Made by a program: the position numbers and the translations under genes
Notes under the pieces: model-generated
Told to the model about the DNA's origin: nothing
The model's database searches: none
Seen by the model: the letters and a program-made list of their open reading frames with translations, nothing else
Part shown: in pieces, positions 1 through 7,117 of the stretch
How positions within the stretch are numbered: the first letter of the stretch is position 1
Layout: each line of letters opens with the position of its first letter
From: Rhodospirillaceae bacterium
Lineage (GTDB): Bacteria; Pseudomonadota; Alphaproteobacteria; MPNO01; UBA2964
DNA: 21,677 nt
Reading direction: 5' to 3'
Assembly (NCBI GenBank): GCA_002712335.1
Contig: PATI01000019.1
Span: 1-21,677, forward strand

Positions 1-67
1 GGCCTTTATGGCTTTTGTGGTCATCGTGGCCTTTATGGCTTTTGTGGTCATCGTGGCCTTTATGGCT
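1..67. repeat. 27-bp tandem repeat coding for the ZnuA His-rich loop
   Basis: Two identical 27-bp units (1-27 and 28-54) and 13 bases of a third (55-67) are visible; the array may continue past the left edge. On the minus strand each unit encodes the nine residues HKGHDDHKS in frame with the ZnuA-like gene. Exact nucleotide identity between units points to recent expansion by slippage or unequal exchange rather than selection on the protein alone. Confidence 0.9.
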
Positions 68-442
68 GGATGTGAAATCCTCTAATGAACGATACTTTAG
101 CTCTGTAAGTCCCCTTGTTTCGGAAAGGGTCACAATTCGTGCCTTTCTTCCAAGAGTTTTTAAAGGTTTTACTAAAAAGTTTTCGAGGTTGTCATCAATC
201 CGAAATATAAGTTTAGCTCCACGAATTTTTTTTGCATCGGAAGGACGTAAACTATAGGTATGTGGGGATGCTGCCCCGCGTATTATGAGGTACGGATTGC
301 TAATGCCCTTTGTGATTGATGAAACAAGTGAATGAATTGGCTTAATCGTTACGACTATGCCATCCATAGCGGCTGAAGGCCGGGTTAAAGCGCTGGTAAG
401 TATCAGGACAGGGACGATCAAAGGGATGTATTTTAAATTCAT
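1..442 (-). CDS. znuA: ZnuA-like zinc ABC transporter substrate-binding protein (5' part, runs off the left edge)
   Basis: Reading the minus strand from an ATG at 442 gives 147 codons, open to the window edge. Residues 1-25 look like a Sec signal peptide (hydrophobic core, ending PSAA). The mature part begins with VTIKPIHSLV, followed by RGAASPHTYSLRPSDA, which is the hallmark N-terminal half of ZnuA-type cluster A-I proteins; the His of SPHTYS (residue 61) matches the first zinc ligand. Residues about 127-147 are a His/Asp-rich repeat with the 9-residue period HKGHDDHKS, the position and composition of the charged His-rich loop of ZnuA. The known role is capture of Zn(II) in the periplasm for ZnuBC. 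The rest of the gene and its partners lie outside the window. The upstream Zur-type palindrome supports the call. It has no evident functional link with the catabolic genes to the right. Confidence 0.9.
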   Translation of the reverse strand, partial: MNLKYIPLIVPVLILTSALTRPSAAMDGIVVTIKPIHSLVSSITKGISNPYLIIRGAASPHTYSLRPSDAKKIRGAKLIFRIDDNLENFLVKPLKTLGRKARIVTLSETRGLTELKYRSLEDFTSSHKGHDDHKSHKGHDDHKSHKG

Positions 443-493
443 GCAAACGACACTATATGTATGTTAAAAGCGAAGTACTAAAACTTAAGGAAC

Positions 494-523
494 GTTATAT
501 TATAACATTATGGTTGGTGTCTA
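494..523 (-). promoter_or_regulatory. Zur-type palindrome overlapping a candidate znuA promoter
   Basis: Bases 494-506 form the perfect odd palindrome GTTATATTATAAC, close to the AT-rich GTTAT-type operators of zinc regulator Zur in alphaproteobacteria. On the minus strand a candidate -35 TAGACA (523-518) and -10 TATAAC (499-494) are 18 nt apart, so the palindrome covers the -10 element, where a repressor would block polymerase. The -10 lies about 50 nt before the ATG at 442. The rest of the divergent gap (443-642) is AT-rich; I see no convincing promoter for the plus-strand gene at 643. Confidence 0.65.
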
Positions 524-642
524 TTTTTTTAGTCACGATATCTTTAAAAATTAATACTTCTTCCATTCTATATAAAAGATTCTTAGTCTCTTATAACTTA
601 GCTTTAGAAGTTTGAAATATCTAACACAGGAATAAACACCCA

Positions 643-2985
643 ATGGCTTGGAAAGTTTTCGGAACACGCGCTAAGCGCCTTGAGGACCCCTCTTTGCTTC
701 AAGGTCATGCACAATTTATCGACGATATAAATTTTCCGGATATGGTGCATGCTACTTTTGTCCGCAGCCCGTTTGCTCATGCGGTTATCCAAAATATAGA
801 CGTAAACAAGGCTTTGGAAAAACCGGGGGTCTATGCGGTATTTACCATGTCGGATATCCGACCTTTTCTGATCAATGACCGCTTAGTTGTTGGAATGCCA
901 AGTCCCTCATACAAGCAGAACAGGGACCGGCCAGCATTGGCTTCAGATGAAGTAACCTATGTGGGTGAACCCATCGCCGTTGTAATTGCTGATAACCGCT
1001 ATATTGCTGAGGATGCTGCGACACTTGTAGATGTAATTTTCGATCCTTTGCCGGTTTCGGCGGATTGCCGTGATGCCGTACAAACTGATGCGCCCGTTGC
1101 TCATCGAGATGCTGAGCATAACATTCTGGCGGAATTCAATATGACCTACGGTGATATAGATGGGGCATTTTCCTCCGCGGCACACAAGTTTTCGGAATCC
1201 CTGTGGATTCATCGAGGTGGCTCGCACTCAATAGAATGTCGTGGTTGTGTGGCAAAATTTGAAGATGCGTCGGATGAAGTAACTTTGTGGACATCAACCC
1301 AAATGCCACATTCTTTGAAAACAACTTATACAGATATGACGGGCCATAATGAAAATCAATTACGTGTTATTACTCCCGATGTTGGAGGGGGGTTTGGTCC
1401 TAAGTTGGTTGTCTACCAAGAGGATATTGTGTTGACCCTGGCGACAAGGATGATAAATCGGCCCATAAAATGGATTGAGGATCGGCGAGAGCATTTTATT
1501 ACGACAACCCAAGAACGGGACCAATATTGGGAAGCGGAAATTGCGGTTGATGGGGATGGAAAAATCTTAGGTATTAAGAGTGCCGTTATTCATGACCATG
1601 GCGCTTTCACAGCACGTGGTGTCAACTTGCCCTATAACGCTGCTGAAACAATACCCCTACCTTATGAGGTACCTGCTTTTAGCACTCACGTACAGTTAGC
1701 ATTAACAAATAAGGTGCCTGTTACTCCAGTAAGGGGTGCTGGTCATCCTCAAGGTGTGTTTGTTATGGAAAGGCTGCTAGACCGTGTTGCGCACGAGCTC
1801 AGTTTGCCGCGAGATGAAATTAGAAGTCGAAATTTAATCTCTGGAGATAAAATGCCATATGAGAAACCACTCAAGACACGCGGAGGCATGCCGGTCTTAT
1901 TGGACTCTGGGGATTATCCCGCATGTCAAAAAAGCGCCTTGGAAAAGGCAGATTGGTATGGATTTCCGATGCGTCAGTCGCATGCCCGTTCAGAAGGGCG
2001 ATATATCGGGATCGGTTTGGCTAACTATGTTAAGGGAACGGGCCGTGGTCCATTTGAAGCGGTTACCGTGCGAATTGGTCCGTCTGGTAAAATCCATGTC
2101 TACACTGGCGGTACCGCTATAGGACAGGGCACGGCCACAATGATGGCACAAATAGTGGGTGAGAAATTTGGCGGTGACATGGAAAATGTTACAGTTACTG
2201 CGGGCGATACAGGTACAATTTCACTAGGGATTGGTACATCAAATAGTCGACTTGCAGTCGTGGCAGGTTCGTCAGCGCATGTTGCCGCCGAAAAAGTACG
2301 CGATAAAGCACTTAAGGTTGCCGCTCACATGCTTGAAGCTTCCGAGGAAGATCTGGAAATTGAAAATGGTATGATATATGTCAGGGGTGTCCCTGATATG
2401 AAGGTAACACTGGGGCAAGTTGCGCATGCTGTAGCAGGAACGCCCGGCTATGCTCTGCCGGGAGGTATAGAACCGGGCATGGAGGCAACGGAGCATGTTG
2501 TGTTGGATAATTTGGCATTTGCGTGCGGTACTGCAGTAGCAGAGGTCGAGGTTGATATTGAAACCGGTGGTGTGAAAGTTCTCAATTACGTTATTTCTCA
2601 TGATAGCGGAACCATAATTAATCCAATGATTGTAGATGGCCAGGTGCAAGGCGGGACAGCGCATGGTATAGGTAACACTTTGTTTGAGTGGATGGGATAT
2701 GATGAAAGTGCTCAGCCGGTAACAACTAATTTCGCTGAATATCTCTTAATTTCTTCAACTGAAATGCCAAAAATTGATATTATTCATCATGAATCACCGT
2801 CACCTCTAAATCCGTTGGGGGTTAAGGGTGTCGGGGAATGTGGTGTCGTGCCTGCGCCGTCAGCTATAATTTCTGCCTTAGAGGACGCACTTAGGCCTTT
2901 CGAGGTTCATCTAACAAGGGCCCCGTTAAAACCTTCAGATATTTTGGAAGCGATTAACGAGGGGAAAGGTCGCAATGCTGCATGA
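643..2985 (+). CDS. Xanthine dehydrogenase-family molybdopterin-binding large subunit (first copy)
   Basis: This 780-residue protein has the full length of a CoxL/XdhB-type Mo subunit. The N-terminal 'a/b hammerhead' (residues about 6-150) opens with RLEDPSLLQGHAQFIDDI. The molybdopterin-binding part contains GGGFGPK at 248-254. The active-site loop reads PVRGAGHPQ (362-370), a variant of the YRGAGR loop of form II (non-CO) enzymes. GVKGVGECG holds the presumed catalytic Glu732. Such subunits hydroxylate an aromatic N-heterocycle or oxidise an aldehyde using water, passing electrons to [2Fe-2S] and FAD subunits. No gene for either partner is nearby. The ATG at 643 fits the family N-terminus, but the Shine-Dalgarno is weak (AGGA at 626-629). 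Its end overlaps the next start by 4 nt (ATGA), so the two are probably translationally coupled. The substrate is unknown. Confidence 0.9.
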   Translation: MAWKVFGTRAKRLEDPSLLQGHAQFIDDINFPDMVHATFVRSPFAHAVIQNIDVNKALEKPGVYAVFTMSDIRPFLINDRLVVGMPSPSYKQNRDRPALASDEVTYVGEPIAVVIADNRYIAEDAATLVDVIFDPLPVSADCRDAVQTDAPVAHRDAEHNILAEFNMTYGDIDGAFSSAAHKFSESLWIHRGGSHSIECRGCVAKFEDASDEVTLWTSTQMPHSLKTTYTDMTGHNENQLRVITPDVGGGFGPKLVVYQEDIVLTLATRMINRPIKWIEDRREHFITTTQERDQYWEAEIAVDGDGKILGIKSAVIHDHGAFTARGVNLPYNAAETIPLPYEVPAFSTHVQLALTNKVPVTPVRGAGHPQGVFVMERLLDRVAHELSLPRDEIRSRNLISGDKMPYEKPLKTRGGMPVLLDSGDYPACQKSALEKADWYGFPMRQSHARSEGRYIGIGLANYVKGTGRGPFEAVTVRIGPSGKIHVYTGGTAIGQGTATMMAQIVGEKFGGDMENVTVTAGDTGTISLGIGTSNSRLAVVAGSSAHVAAEKVRDKALKVAAHMLEASEEDLEIENGMIYVRGVPDMKVTLGQVAHAVAGTPGYALPGGIEPGMEATEHVVLDNLAFACGTAVAEVEVDIETGGVKVLNYVISHDSGTIINPMIVDGQVQGGTAHGIGNTLFEWMGYDESAQPVTTNFAEYLLISSTEMPKIDIIHHESPSPLNPLGVKGVGECGVVPAPSAIISALEDALRPFEVHLTRAPLKPSDILEAINEGKGRNAA

Positions 2986-3866
2986 GCATACGTTTTGACG
3001 ATATTGGTGATCGATTAAAAGCTTTTCGGTTAGCATCAGGACTTAGTGCAGATGAAATATCTAGGCGGATTGGAATATCAAGAACAGCACTATATAGGTT
3101 CGAAAAAGGAGACGTCGCCAAAGTTGAGACCTTAGAAAGGCTTGCCGACTTATTAGATGTTTCCATACCAACTTTAATGGGAGTGGGTGTTGAGTACATA
3201 TCTTCAGCGGTAGCTTTTTTCGAAAGGCTAAGACAAATCGAATCAACCGCTGAACATATTGTTGTGCTGGCAGGGCCGATTTCATTCCTTCTGGCATCCG
3301 ACGGCTTTGATCAGACACTTGAAGTTTGTTTGAGTGAGAGTATTCCAGAAGAAGAAAAAGAGCGCGATAGAGCTCTCGAACAGGTAGCTGAATTGATGCC
3401 AATCCTGCAAAAGCGCAAAGATACCTACAGAGAGCGTCGTCCGGGTATCCTCAACCTGATATCAGGGGCGGAGATGGAACGGTTTTTACAAAATGGTCTT
3501 ATCGGAAAACTTGATTTGCCTGACGATGTTAAAGACGATCGTCGTGCGCGCGCACTGGCCGAAGCTCAGCACCTTATACTGATGATGGAAGCTGAACCAA
3601 TAGCTGTTCAGATTGGCATTATACCCGGTACTTTGCCGCATACTAGCTTTCAAATTTTCCGTCAGTCAGATCGAAAAGTGCTAGCAATGAGTCCATTCAG
3701 ACTTGGTGAACAACCCAATGTGCACGGAGGAATAGCGATGATTACCTCAGCCCCTGAGGCTCTGGCTTTGCACCAGCGTACAGTTCAAGATCTGTGGTAT
3801 CGGGCTTTAAGAGGAGCAGATGCCGCAAATTTTTTACGCCAGTTAATTGCACGACAATCAAGCTGA
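2982..3866 (+). CDS. XRE-family transcriptional regulator
   Basis: A 294-residue protein. Residues about 8-62 form a classic Cro/C1-type helix-turn-helix, with the recognition-helix segment ISRTALYRFEKGD and the following LERLADLLDV. The remaining 230 residues hold no cupin or peptidase motif that I recognise and probably form a sensing or oligomerisation domain. The start overlaps the stop of the Mo subunit by 4 nt, and the next gene begins 8 nt after its stop, so all three are likely co-transcribed. It is the only regulator gene in the window, and control of its own operon or of the neighbouring catabolic units is a reasonable inference. The ligand is unknown. Confidence 0.88.
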   Translation: MSIRFDDIGDRLKAFRLASGLSADEISRRIGISRTALYRFEKGDVAKVETLERLADLLDVSIPTLMGVGVEYISSAVAFFERLRQIESTAEHIVVLAGPISFLLASDGFDQTLEVCLSESIPEEEKERDRALEQVAELMPILQKRKDTYRERRPGILNLISGAEMERFLQNGLIGKLDLPDDVKDDRRARALAEAQHLILMMEAEPIAVQIGIIPGTLPHTSFQIFRQSDRKVLAMSPFRLGEQPNVHGGIAMITSAPEALALHQRTVQDLWYRALRGADAANFLRQLIARQSS

Positions 3867-3874
3867 GTTATCAA

Positions 3875-5227
3875 ATGACTATTAGCAATTTGGTTGATCG
3901 TGCTGCTTTAGCGTTAAAAGACCACGAGGGGGGTAATCTTGCAAAAGCGGAGCAAGCGTATAGAAAAATTCTTGAGGAGCGGCAAGATTATCCAGCGATC
4001 CTCCATAATCTTGGGGTCCTGTTAATAAACACAAATCGTATAAACGAAGGAATAGAGTGTTTTCGAAAAACAGTAATTTTTGACCCAGAATATGAACCCG
4101 CTTATTGGAGTTTAGCAAAGGCCTTGCAACAGTCTCAGCGTCGTGATGAAGCGGTAAAGGCTTTAAAGAAGGTGATTACTATTAATCCTGAACATTACAA
4201 TGCTCAGCTCGCTCTTGGTCGTTTGTATCTAGAACTAGGTCAACGAAATCGAGCCCTTGATTTTTTCGCACGCACAATGGATCTGAGACGTGGTGATAAT
4301 CGGGTGGGCGTTCCAGATTATTCGCTGGTAGCGACTACTAGGGCTAAGGTTTTTCATGATATTGAGCAGTTTCGTTATCTTGCTTCAAACAAAAGAGATA
4401 ACGAACGTTTGTTGTCATTAGCTAGAGCATATGAAGTAATAATCAAATCCATAAAATGGCCGATCAACGATCATGAAGCCGTATCTCTAAAAAATGACCA
4501 ACTAGAGGCATTCGGTGGAACCTACAATTATCCAAATTTTGTTGACGACGCTGCAGAGGTGCAGGTTTCTGCTTTGAACAATGACGTTTCTTCTGATGCA
4601 ATACATAAGTCATTTAAAGAAACTACGCCGGGTGTTGCTTGGTTTGATAATTTCCTCACAAGTGAAGCTTTAAGAAGATTGACGCAATATCTATTAAATA
4701 GCACAATTTGGTTTGATTTTGGGCACATCCCTGGTTTTCTCGCTGCATATTTGGAAGACGGGTTGGCGAGTCCGCTCCTTTTACAGATAGCGGATAATCT
4801 TCGGGAAAAACTCCCAGAAATTTTAGGAAATCACCCGCTGACTCAAGCTTGGGCATTTAAGGGGCTCTCAGGAAAAAGACCCATAGAACTGCATGCAGAT
4901 GATGCAGCGATAAGTCTCAATTTTTGGATTACTCCGGATCAGGCTAATCTGAGGCATGGGCGGAGTGGTCTTCAAGTTTATACTAAGCCGCCGCCAGACG
5001 ACTGGGCTATAAGAGATTATGAGGAAGATCAAAAAGAAATCAGGAAATTTTTGAAGGGTAACGAAGATCAGAAAATTATAATACCTTATCGGCAAAATCG
5101 GGCTGTTCTATTTAATTCAAGTTTCTTCCATGGATCAGATTTCCCTTTATTTGCGACTGGGTATGAGAATTATCGTATCAACATCACCTTATTATTTGGT
5201 CAAAAATCAAGTCGTAATCCTTTGTAA
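3875..5227 (+). CDS. TPR-repeat protein with C-terminal 2OG-Fe(II) oxygenase-like domain
   Basis: I choose ATG 3875 (450 residues), 8 nt after the XRE stop. An in-frame upstream ATG at 3794 would add 27 residues lying inside the regulator gene. Residues about 8-135 carry three to four tetratricopeptide repeats, with typical spacing of NLGVLL, ECFRKTVIFDPEYEPAYWSLA and LALGRLYLELGQRNRAL. The C-terminal part (about 250-445) has the double-stranded beta-helix iron facial triad: H340 and D342 in ELHADDA and H419 in NSSFFHGSD. R434 in NYRIN is placed to bind the 2-oxoglutarate carboxylate. Related TPR-oxygenase proteins are mostly uncharacterised, and some are thought to modify proteins or small molecules. 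Its place behind a Mo hydroxylase and a regulator suggests a role in maturation or in the same pathway, but this is inference. Confidence 0.8.
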   Translation: MTISNLVDRAALALKDHEGGNLAKAEQAYRKILEERQDYPAILHNLGVLLINTNRINEGIECFRKTVIFDPEYEPAYWSLAKALQQSQRRDEAVKALKKVITINPEHYNAQLALGRLYLELGQRNRALDFFARTMDLRRGDNRVGVPDYSLVATTRAKVFHDIEQFRYLASNKRDNERLLSLARAYEVIIKSIKWPINDHEAVSLKNDQLEAFGGTYNYPNFVDDAAEVQVSALNNDVSSDAIHKSFKETTPGVAWFDNFLTSEALRRLTQYLLNSTIWFDFGHIPGFLAAYLEDGLASPLLLQIADNLREKLPEILGNHPLTQAWAFKGLSGKRPIELHADDAAISLNFWITPDQANLRHGRSGLQVYTKPPPDDWAIRDYEEDQKEIRKFLKGNEDQKIIIPYRQNRAVLFNSSFFHGSDFPLFATGYENYRINITLLFGQKSSRNPL

Positions 5228-5273
5228 CAAAAATGGAACAAGTATTTATTTTGTTACAAAAGATTGCTATAAA
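5221..5273 (+). promoter_or_regulatory. 12-bp inverted repeat across a stop codon, possible terminator or operator
   Basis: Bases 5221-5232 (TTTGTAACAAAA) and 5249-5260 (TTTTGTTACAAA) are perfect inverted copies separated by 16 nt. The left arm contains the TAA stop of the preceding gene (5225-5227). The stem is AT-rich and has no T-run after it, so it is a poor intrinsic terminator. Just downstream, TATAAA at 5268-5273 could be a -10 element for the PyrK-like gene, with a weak -35 (TTTATT, 5245-5250) inside the dyad. An operator is therefore as likely as a terminator. Confidence 0.4.
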
Positions 5274-5303
5274 GCAGCAAAATTAAAGGAATAGGCTCTA
5301 AAA

Positions 5304-6176
5304 ATGACAGATCTTACGCCAGAGCAGAATTACTCGGCAAAGCCGATCCGTATCGGAGAGAATGATCCATATCCGGATAAACCCACCGGTGAGTTCATCT
5401 CAATGGTGATTTCAAACGAGTATGTGAATGAAGAATATCTTAAGATGGTTGTTGAGGTGCCGGATCGCGCGTTGAAGGCCAAGGCCGGTCAGTTTTTTCA
5501 TCTTTTATGTCCGACACCTGATGGAGCGGAAGTTTGGATGCGCCGTCCAATGAGTATTTATCGAGTTGATCAGAAGCAAAAACAATTGGAGTTCCTGTAC
5601 AAAGAAGAAGGGCGCGGAACGCAGGGCATGGCAATGCTCGAAAAAGGAGAGGAATTCAATATTGTCGGTCCTCTCGGTGTGGGTTTTTGGCTTGAAGACA
5701 ACTGGAACAATATTGTCGTTCTTGGCCGGGGTGTGGGGTTAGCGACACTGGCTCCATTATCTCAGCTGGCTGCTGAGAATGATGTCGCTGTGACGGCGAT
5801 CCTTAGCGCTCGTAATCCTGGGGTCGTTATGTCCCGCGACCTTTTTGAAGAACTAGGTGCAACAGTGATCGAAGTTTTAGATACCGACAATACTAGTAAT
5901 GTTGAAAATGTGGAAAAAGTTCTGGAAGATCTCATTGAAGATCAGAAGGCTGATGCCTTTTTTACCTGTGGATCAAATAGGTTGCTCACGCTAATGAAAA
6001 GGCTGGGTAAAACCCATAAAATACCGGGTCAGGTTGCAATGGAACAAAATATGGCTTGCGGCCTAGGAGCTTGCTACATATGTATGCGCACATTTGAAGT
6101 AGACGGTGTACAAACTCTACGACGCGTTTGTCGTGAAGGACCTTGTTTTGATATGCAGGAGGCAGTTGGATGGTAG
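5304..6176 (+). CDS. PyrK-like FAD/[2Fe-2S] electron-transfer subunit
   Basis: This 290-residue protein has the fold order of the dihydroorotate dehydrogenase electron-transfer subunit. After an N-terminal extension of about 30 residues comes a ferredoxin-reductase-type FAD domain with RRPMSIY (80-86), then an NAD-binding lobe with VVLGRGVGLATLAPL (138-152). The C-terminal [2Fe-2S] motif has Cys252, 257, 260 and 276, plus an extra Cys281. The normal partner is class 1B PyrD, passing electrons from FMN to NAD. The family usually shows GGGxG in the nucleotide loop; here it is GRGVG. It overlaps the next gene by 7 nt, so the two products very likely form a complex. Because the partner seems altered at its substrate site, I do not assign pyrK. 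A Shine-Dalgarno (AAAGGA, about 5286) lies rather far from the ATG. Confidence 0.85.
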   Translation: MTDLTPEQNYSAKPIRIGENDPYPDKPTGEFISMVISNEYVNEEYLKMVVEVPDRALKAKAGQFFHLLCPTPDGAEVWMRRPMSIYRVDQKQKQLEFLYKEEGRGTQGMAMLEKGEEFNIVGPLGVGFWLEDNWNNIVVLGRGVGLATLAPLSQLAAENDVAVTAILSARNPGVVMSRDLFEELGATVIEVLDTDNTSNVENVEKVLEDLIEDQKADAFFTCGSNRLLTLMKRLGKTHKIPGQVAMEQNMACGLGACYICMRTFEVDGVQTLRRVCREGPCFDMQEAVGW

Positions 6177-7117
6177 ATCTCTCCGTAAAAATTGGTGATG
6201 TAACACTTAAGAACCCAATTATGCCTGCTTCAGGTGCATTCTCATGGGATTATGGAGATGTCATTGATCTAAATAGGCTTGGTGGGCTAGTAGCTAAAAC
6301 AATCTGTCGTGAGCCTCGTCTCGGCAATCCTACGCCACGCATGGCTGAGACGGAGGCAGGCATCATTCAATCGATCGGCTTGCCCGGGAAAGGGATCGAT
6401 TATTTTCTAGAAAACATTGTCCCTGAATATAATAAGTGGGAGCCACCGCTTATCGTAAGTGTTTCAGCAGATACGGCCGAAGATTTTGCGGCGATGAGCC
6501 GTGACCTGAGTGTTGATGGGGTTGATGTAGTGGAAGTTAACATTTCATGCCCAACAAAAGCGCCGAGTGGTGGTAATTTTTCAATGCATTCAGAGCACAC
6601 AAAGATGGTGATGGAGGGTATAAGGCAGGCGACTGACAAACCCGTATGGGCTAAGCTGTCCCCTAATGCTGGCGATATTGTCTCGATTGCGATCGCGGCT
6701 GAGGAAGCAGGTGCTGATGCACTTGTGTTATGTAACACTTTTCTCAGCTTGAAAATTAGAACAGATAATTTCCGTCCTGCATTGGGTAATAAGTTTGGCG
6801 GCCTTGTTTCCCCAGCATTAAAGCCCATCGTCATGCGGATGGTTTACCAAGTGGCAAAAGAGTGTAGCGTCCCGGTGATCGGTATTGGCGGGGGCACTAA
6901 GGCTGAGGATGTAGTAGAATATATGCTCGCTGGAGCCTCGGGTGTCGGTATAGGCTATGCAGGTTTTCGTAACCCAACAGCTCTGACTAAGATCATAGAC
7001 GATTTGGAAGAATGGTGCGACAACCGTGGTATTAAAGAGATATCGGAACTGATTGGCGCTGTGCGTGATGAAGATATCGAGTGGGATCCGCTTATAGCCG
7101 CATCTCAGGGTGTTTGA
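6170..7117 (+). CDS. Dihydroorotate dehydrogenase-like (class 1B) FMN oxidoreductase with altered substrate pocket
   Basis: A 315-residue TIM barrel aligning end to end with class 1B PyrD: NPIMPASGAFSW, KTICREPRLGNPTPR, NISCP, KLSPN, and the FMN phosphate loops GIGGG (238-242) and GIGYAGF. Conserved are K43, N124, the catalytic-base Cys127, K162 and N189. Two of the four asparagines that hold orotate in the family are replaced: Q67 (usual motif N-x-IGL) and T129 (usual SCPN). Both changes sit at the ring-carboxylate and amide contacts. It is therefore likely an FMN oxidoreductase acting on a related cyclic amide or other substrate. A strong Shine-Dalgarno AGGAGG (6157-6162) lies 7 nt before the ATG, inside the PyrK-like gene. 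A genuine biosynthetic PyrD remains possible but less likely in this catabolic setting. Confidence 0.85.
   Translation: MVDLSVKIGDVTLKNPIMPASGAFSWDYGDVIDLNRLGGLVAKTICREPRLGNPTPRMAETEAGIIQSIGLPGKGIDYFLENIVPEYNKWEPPLIVSVSADTAEDFAAMSRDLSVDGVDVVEVNISCPTKAPSGGNFSMHSEHTKMVMEGIRQATDKPVWAKLSPNAGDIVSIAIAAEEAGADALVLCNTFLSLKIRTDNFRPALGNKFGGLVSPALKPIVMRMVYQVAKECSVPVIGIGGGTKAEDVVEYMLAGASGVGIGYAGFRNPTALTKIIDDLEEWCDNRGIKEISELIGAVRDEDIEWDPLIAASQGV

Noticed and set aside
1..67. Possible CRISPR-like direct repeats
   Set aside because: The units are contiguous with no spacers and are in-frame protein-coding repeats.
15..257. Plus-strand ORF of 80 codons rich in Trp/Leu/Ser
   Set aside because: It is the antisense of the ZnuA-like gene; the Trp-rich repeats are the complement of the His-rich repeat.
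2272..2664. Minus-strand ORF of 130 codons
   Set aside because: Antisense to the conserved molybdopterin domain of the Mo subunit, with no recognisable motif.
3794..3874. Upstream in-frame start for the TPR-oxygenase gene
   Set aside because: The extra 27 residues lie within the XRE gene and do not look like TPR sequence; ATG 3875 follows the upstream stop closely.
6400..6834. Minus-strand ORF of 144 codons
   Set aside because: Shadow of the PyrD-like gene; low-complexity Ser/Ala composition typical of antisense frames.
5304..7117. Reading the pair as ordinary pyrimidine biosynthesis pyrK-pyrD
   Set aside because: Two orotate-contacting asparagines are replaced and no other pyr gene is nearby; not excluded, but not the best reading.
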